Below, piece after piece: positions 59,551-64,000 of a stretch of DNA of 64,000 bases. The DNA is from Cyclospora cayetanensis. Taxonomy: Eukaryota; Apicomplexa; Conoidasida; Eucoccidiorida; Eimeriidae. Positions within the stretch are counted from its first letter, which is position 1, and every line of letters starts with the position of its first letter. The position numbers were made by a program, and so were the translations under genes. The stretch lies in contig NW_020312044.1 of the NCBI RefSeq assembly GCF_002999335.1, positions 78,816-142,815 of the forward strand, given 5' to 3'. The notes below the pieces were generated by a model that saw only the letters and a program-made list of their open reading frames with translations, was not told the origin of the DNA and did no database searches.

Positions 59551-60299
59551 GATTGCTGGTGTTGCGCGCGCCCATCCCTCGGCGCCAAGACACAATTTGG
59601 ACAAGAATCCGTGTCGGAAGGCCATATTCATGAGGGGCGAGGCCTTTTGATGGCAAAGGTTTGTTGGTATCGCGGGCTAGTGTTACACACGCGCACCCGC
59701 CAATCACCACAACTAAGCGCAGAAAGCTCGCAGAGGCGTCGCCACACGCCGTCGCGCAGCATTTTAAGAGAGCAAAAGAAAACCGCTTCGTGTGTATCAC
59801 TGCAAAACCCTTTCCCCGTCACGACGGGATAGAGCAGTGGCAAGTAACAACGGGGGCCCTCCCCCCGGGGGGGCCCCCCGTCCGGCTGCTGCCAGCCAGC
59901 AGCGTGTGTGGCGGCAGTATCGCGGATTTTTCTTCATGGAGACTCTGAATATGTGTTTCTGCGTATTTTTCCGACGTTTATTAACCGTGCATGTGCAAGG
60001 AAGCTCTGTACGGACTTCTGGCACGCTCCCAGCAGCCTGGCAACCGACCCGCCTCTTGCCGTTCTGCGGCTACTGCAGTCTGCCATCCTCGCAAGTCAGC
60101 GGAAAGCACCAGCCTCCAAGGCGCGTGGCAGAAATCCCGCCCTTCAGCAGCGATCCTACAGCGCATAGCCCTCTGTAAGGCGATTTTCTCCCGCTCTCTC
60201 GCAGAATGAGCACCCCCTTCCGCAGCGGCCCCCTTCAAGCAGCAGTTTGAACGCACTGCCATGTCTCCGCACCGCGTGTACTGACGCAACTGGAAATAA
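59551..60299. other. Stretch between the two long plus-strand gene models
   Basis: About 750 bases with overlapping short frames on both strands and no recognised domain. It contains the G/C palindrome at 59851-59880. It may be an intron joining the propeller part to the repeat-rich part, or a true gene boundary. Confidence 0.4.
59851..59880. repeat. G/C-only near-palindrome
   Basis: Thirty bases built from blocks of G and C with a single T, almost self-complementary. It would form a very stable hairpin. Such blocks also arise at poorly sequenced or gap-closed sites. Confidence 0.85.
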
Positions 60300-63200
60300 A
60301 TGTTGCTCCTTCCGACTCGCACCCGCCATGGGGGGGAAGGGGGAACGAGGAGTGCCTCTTCTTCTTCCTCCTCCTGCTCGGGTGGCAGTCCCCCTTGCCC
60401 CCTAACCAGCGGCAGCAACAACAACCCCACGGGCATCACGGATACGCGCTTTCTTTTAGAGTACTTGTATCCGGAAGAATGCACAGCAGCTCGTCCTGCA
60501 GTCGCCATCGCAGGAGGAGGCGCAGCAGGAGGCGCAACGCCACGCACGAGTTTTGTGTCTGTGAAAACTTCTCCCGCCGTTTCGCAAGTTCGAAGATGCA
60601 ATCAGGTTACTTTGTGGCGTGCTCGAGGCAGCTGCTCTTCAGATGCGGAGGGTGCAGTAAAGGCGGCTGCATTTGAAGAGGCATCAGCAGCATCCAAGGA
60701 AGTCGCCGAGGAAGCGGCAGGAGCTTCCCCGGCAGACAGCCAAAGCGGGGGGTTCGATGCTGCACGCAGTAGCAGCAGTAGCAGCAGTATTGGCAGCTTC
60801 AAGAGGAGATATAGGAGCGCCAGAGCAGCAACAGCAGCTACTGTGGCGAGGAGGCGGCAGGAGCTGCTGCTGAAGGGAGGTTGCAACAGCTGGTCAGAAC
60901 AGATGCATGCTGATTTCTTCTTCCAATCTTTTCCCCTTGAAGACGAGCATATGCGTCTCCTCCCTGCTGGTGAGTGTTGCCATTCGAACCGTCTGGCGTT
61001 TTCCTTCACAAGCCTTGATGAAAGATCGCGTTTAATTCTCGCGTGTTTCCCTTCAGTGCATGCTGGTCGTTGCCTTTGCCCCTTTTACATACCCGTCCAC
61101 AATTCTCTTCTCTTCTCTCTGTCTGTTTGTCTGTATGTCTCTCTCTGTCTCTCTCTGCAACTCTCTCTCTCTCCAACTCTCTCTCGCTCTCTGTGTCGCT
61201 TTGCATGAAAACCTTTCGTGGATTTTTCAAGCGTGTTTTGTGTGTCTCAGACGCTTTATCCCTCGTCGGCTGTGTGCTGCCTCTGCCGTTCCCTTCCGTA
61301 AACTGCCTAACTGTGGGGGGAGGGCATACTTCAGCAGTGTCGGGAGCCATGCAGTCGCTGCAGCTGCCGCTGCAAAAGCGTCCCCTTACCACGTGTCTTT
61401 TGCAGAGCACAGCCTTGCGAGCTGCTGCTTCTGAAGGTGCTTTTTCTGGCAGCGATGCTGGCAGCTCTGGAAATGAGGCTTTTTGGATGTCGCAGTGCAG
61501 CTGGCGAGTCGAGGCTTCTCCAAGCCTCGACAGCAGCAGCTGCTGCTGCGCGTTGCTCGAGCAGTTGGGGGAGAAGGGTGGATTGGGATTTCACACCGAT
61601 GGTGGACTGCATCGAGACATGCTCAGCAGCCTCCAGCTCATTTCCTTGGTGCTGCCCGCTCATCTGCAGCAGCAAGTTTCACGGCTGCTGCTACAGCTAG
61701 CTGCCTGCTCGCGAGCACTTCTGCAGCAGGCAGGCGCTGTCGAGGCTGAGCTGCTGCTGCGGCAGCAGCAGCAGCAGCTCGTTGCCAGGCAGCAGCGTCG
61801 ATCCACTGGCAGCAGCCTGAGCGGCAGCGGAAGACGGCTGTGTGCAGCTCTGTTGATGAACCCTGAAGAACTCTTTCCCAACAGCGCCTCCTGGCATTCA
61901 CAGCAGATGCAGCAGCAGATGCAGCAGACGCTTGGTGCAATAGGCTTGCAAGTTTGCTGCTGCATGTTGCCGGGGGGTAGGAAGCGAGGCATGGGGTGTG
62001 GGAGCAGCCGCAGCTGCAGCTGTACGTACTGTTACGTGGACAGCCGTGCAGTGGGTGTGGAGGAAGTGGAGAGTAGTGAGACTGAAGAGGTTCTTGCTTG
62101 TCTGGCATCTGCCGTTGGAGGGGAGGTTCCCGCAGAGAATGCAGGGGAGTCGCATGCGCCAGTGCCTGCGTTGCCGTCGAAAAACGGAGCAGCAGCAGCT
62201 CAAGCTGCCGCTGCGGAGGGGGGGGGGGCAGGCAGTGAGCAGAGTGCTTGTGGCAGCAGCGCACTGGTCTCTGCAGTGGGTGCCAAAAAAAGGGAAGAGT
62301 TTCAGGATCAGAGAGAGTCGGCGGAGCTGTCGGCAACAGGCACAGCCACAGCTCTACTGGCAGTGTCGTCAGAAAAAACGGCAAAAGCGCAGCCACTGGA
62401 TGAGGAGGAGGGAGATGAGTGGGAGCTCGAGAAGGCATTCGAGGAGGCTATGGAGAGCGGCGAGGCAGAAAATGCAGCTGCGGAGAGGGAGCCAGCTGCA
62501 CAGCCTCGAGGTGCTGCTGCTGGCGTCGTAGGCAACGGCGGAAAGGAGGCGGAGTCTTTTTGGGGGCGTTTCTCGCCGCAGGGGGACGAGGGGGGGGATG
62601 CTGGTGGTGGTAGGAGTAGTGCTGCTGCTGCTTTCTCCGACAGTTTTGCTGCTGCTGCTGTCTGCTCGGGATTGGCTCAAGAGAGGGCAGCAGCGGAGAC
62701 GGCAGCTCCGCCCGTCGAGGAGAAGGCTTCATGCATGCAGCACGACGCATACAGCTCGAGAGGACGTTGCGCACCAGTTCAGCTGCAGCGACAGCAGCAA
62801 CTGCAGCAGCAGCACCTGCAGCAGCAGCAAAGGCAGGCTTCCGTGTCGCATGCTGCAGGGGATCTAGATCAGGAGTTTGAGTTCGACGATGTCGACGTGG
62901 ACGATCCTCAGGGAGCTGCCGCCAGCGGCGCTGCAGCAGCTGCAGCAGCAGCAGCTGCAGCTGTTGTTGGTGTGGCTGCCTCGCACTCCCAGCAGCAGCA
63001 GCAGACGCAGCAGCTGCATGGCGTAAGATCGTTGAGTGCCGTTGCTGCAGAGGGAGCAGCTGCCGCAGGAGCAGTGGCTCGCGAAGGAGGGGGGAGGCAC
63101 CGCGCTGTGCAAGACTCTGGAGAGATCGCTGCTGCCTCCTCGGGGGGGGGCGGGGGGAGCCTCAGCGGGGTGCCTCGTGCTGCTGTTTCGAGGAGCGATG

Positions 63201-63602
63201 AAGCGGTCTTTGCCGCTGCTGCCGCTGTCTTCGCCGCTGAGGATGCGTTCGTTCAAAGCGTGCTGTGGGGGGAAATCCCAGGCAGCAGCAGCTTCTCGCT
63301 CGCGAAAGGCTTTGCCGCCTTGGCGTGGAGAGAGACAGATCCTCCTGCCTGCAAGGCAGAAAGGCCTCATAGAGCAAGAGCAGCAAGAGCAGCAGCAGCA
63401 GGAGCAGCAGCAGCAAGAGCAGCAGCAGCAGCGACAGCAGCAGACGCACACCGTCGTCTCCCCTCCTCCGCTCACCACACCGAGCAGCAACACGAACAAG
63501 CGGCAGCCGCTGCAGCAGCAGCGCATGCAGCCGATGAAGCCGCTGCTCATCGCAAAGACCTTCTGGCGGCTCTCGAGAAGGCTGCCTCTACTGCCGCTGC
63601 AA
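60300..63602 (+). CDS. Repeat-rich large exon pair, probably continuing the propeller gene; 3'-partial
   Basis: Two long plus-strand stretches join in phase. The first is 60300-60969 (donor GTGAGT, phase 1; contains DTRFLLEYLYPEECTAARPA and a Ser/Arg tract). The second runs from 61335 (after TTCAG) to 63602, where AAT meets GTGAGT, so a further exon lies beyond. The second exon starts AVSGAMQSLQLPLQKRPLTT and has a helical Leu/Gln region (LLSSLQLISLVLPAHLQQQV), a Cys-rich spot (CSCTYC), an acidic helix (DEEEGDEWELEKAFEEAMES), an acidic spot (DQEFEFDDVDVDDP) and many Ala, Gln and Gly runs. No domain recognised. It is probably the C-terminal half of the upstream propeller gene, though a separate gene starting at the ATG at 60300 is possible. 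Confidence 0.55.
61106..61200. repeat. CT-rich (CTCT/CTGT) simple repeat in intron
   Basis: Pyrimidine-rich CTCT and CTGT units within the intron 60970-61334. It probably adds to a polypyrimidine environment but sits well upstream of the acceptor at 61334. Confidence 0.9.
62930..62966 (+). repeat. GCA/GCT tract coding poly-Ala
   Basis: About a dozen Ala codons, mixing GCA, GCT and GCC, in the large repeat-rich exon. It is the third-phase reading of the same CAG-type repeat that yields Gln and Ser elsewhere. Confidence 0.85.
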
Positions 63603-63824
63603 TGTGAGTGTGGCTTTTCCGAAAAAATGCGTTCTTTGACTTTTTTCGCAAAAAAATAGTCAGAGCCGCCTTCGACCTGTTCCTGCCGACGCTGCTGCTG
63701 CTGCTTCCTTCTTCTTCTACACGCGGCTACGCGTTTCAAAATTGCTTTTCTCTCCGCCATGCGCTTCAAAAGAGGCGTCTTGGCTTCAATCCCTCGAACG
63801 CCTGTTAAGGGAGCCCTCTCACAA
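63603..63824. other. Start of the intron after the large exon
   Basis: Follows the GTGAGT donor at 63603. The plus-strand frame here has no recognisable content. No acceptor can be chosen before the tandem repeat begins. Confidence 0.4.
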
Positions 63825-64000
63825 ATTCTTCCCTCTTCTTCTCCATTCTTCCTTCTTCTTCTCCATTCTTCCCTCTTCTTCTCCATTCTTCCCTCTTCTT
63901 CTCCATTCTTCCCTCTTCTTCTCCATTCTTCCCTCTTCTTCTCCATTCTTCCCTCTTCTTCTCCATTCTTCCCTCTTCTTCTCCATTCTTCCCTCTTCTT
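63825..64000. repeat. 20-bp tandem repeat array running off the window end
   Basis: About nine head-to-tail copies of the unit CCCTCTTCTTCTCCATTCTT, nearly identical; the first full copies differ by one base (63851-63860 reads CCTTCTTCTT). It is strongly strand-biased (pyrimidine on plus). Its minus-strand open frame (Glu/Lys/Arg repeats) is a repeat artefact. Confidence 0.95.

Noticed and set aside
62864..63946. 360-codon minus-strand frame with Glu-Lys-Arg repeats
   Set aside because: Its start is the 20-bp tandem repeat read backwards and the rest is antisense to the repeat-rich plus-strand exon.
1..64000. tRNA, rRNA, CRISPR or bacterial-type operon features
   Set aside because: No cloverleaf-like B-box sequence, rRNA block, spaced identical repeats or operon-like gene packing was noticed when reading the window.

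Overview
The window looks like nuclear DNA of a coccidian apicomplexan of the Eimeria type (Eimeria, or possibly Cyclospora). Three things suggest this. Genes have many small GT-AG introns. Many exons are packed with CAG-phase triplet repeats coding for runs of Gln, Ala or Ser. The recognisable proteins are eukaryotic membrane and trafficking proteins. No bacterial operon, rRNA, tRNA or CRISPR array was seen. Assignment to Eimeria is an inference from repeat style, not from a marker gene.

Layout. 1-4.5 kb (+): the 3' part of an oxysterol-binding-protein-related gene, spliced, ending at 4522. 6.6-8.4 kb (+): a single-exon ABHD11-like alpha/beta hydrolase. 8.76-8.82 kb: a near-perfect hairpin. 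9.4-11 kb (+): a decayed Ty3/gypsy retrotransposon (reverse transcriptase tail, RNase H, integrase). 14.1-20.0 kb (+): a huge Gln/Ser/Ala-repeat protein. 21.8-25.4 kb (+): an unrecognised gene whose splice junctions can be followed to the stop codon. 26.7-49.7 kb: every recognisable gene is on the minus strand: a CHMP2/Vps2 ESCRT-III subunit, a TMEM43-family membrane protein, a 417-residue single-exon membrane protein, and a long Patched/NPC1-like sterol-sensing-domain protein. 53.5-63.6 kb (+): one or two very long genes, first with beta-propeller-like segments and then a large repeat-rich exon. Their introns carry microsatellites. The window ends inside a 20-bp tandem repeat.

The repeat load is strongly segmented. 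The 13.6-25 kb and 53.4-64 kb stretches are full of triplet repeats, while 25.5-53.4 kb has almost none. Three genes share a lipid or membrane theme (OSBP-related, Patched/NPC1-like, ESCRT-III), but nothing suggests co-regulation; they are ordinary eukaryotic neighbours. Exon boundaries were read by eye from conserved protein motifs and reading-phase agreement. Outer gene ends, first exons and several internal junctions remain uncertain.
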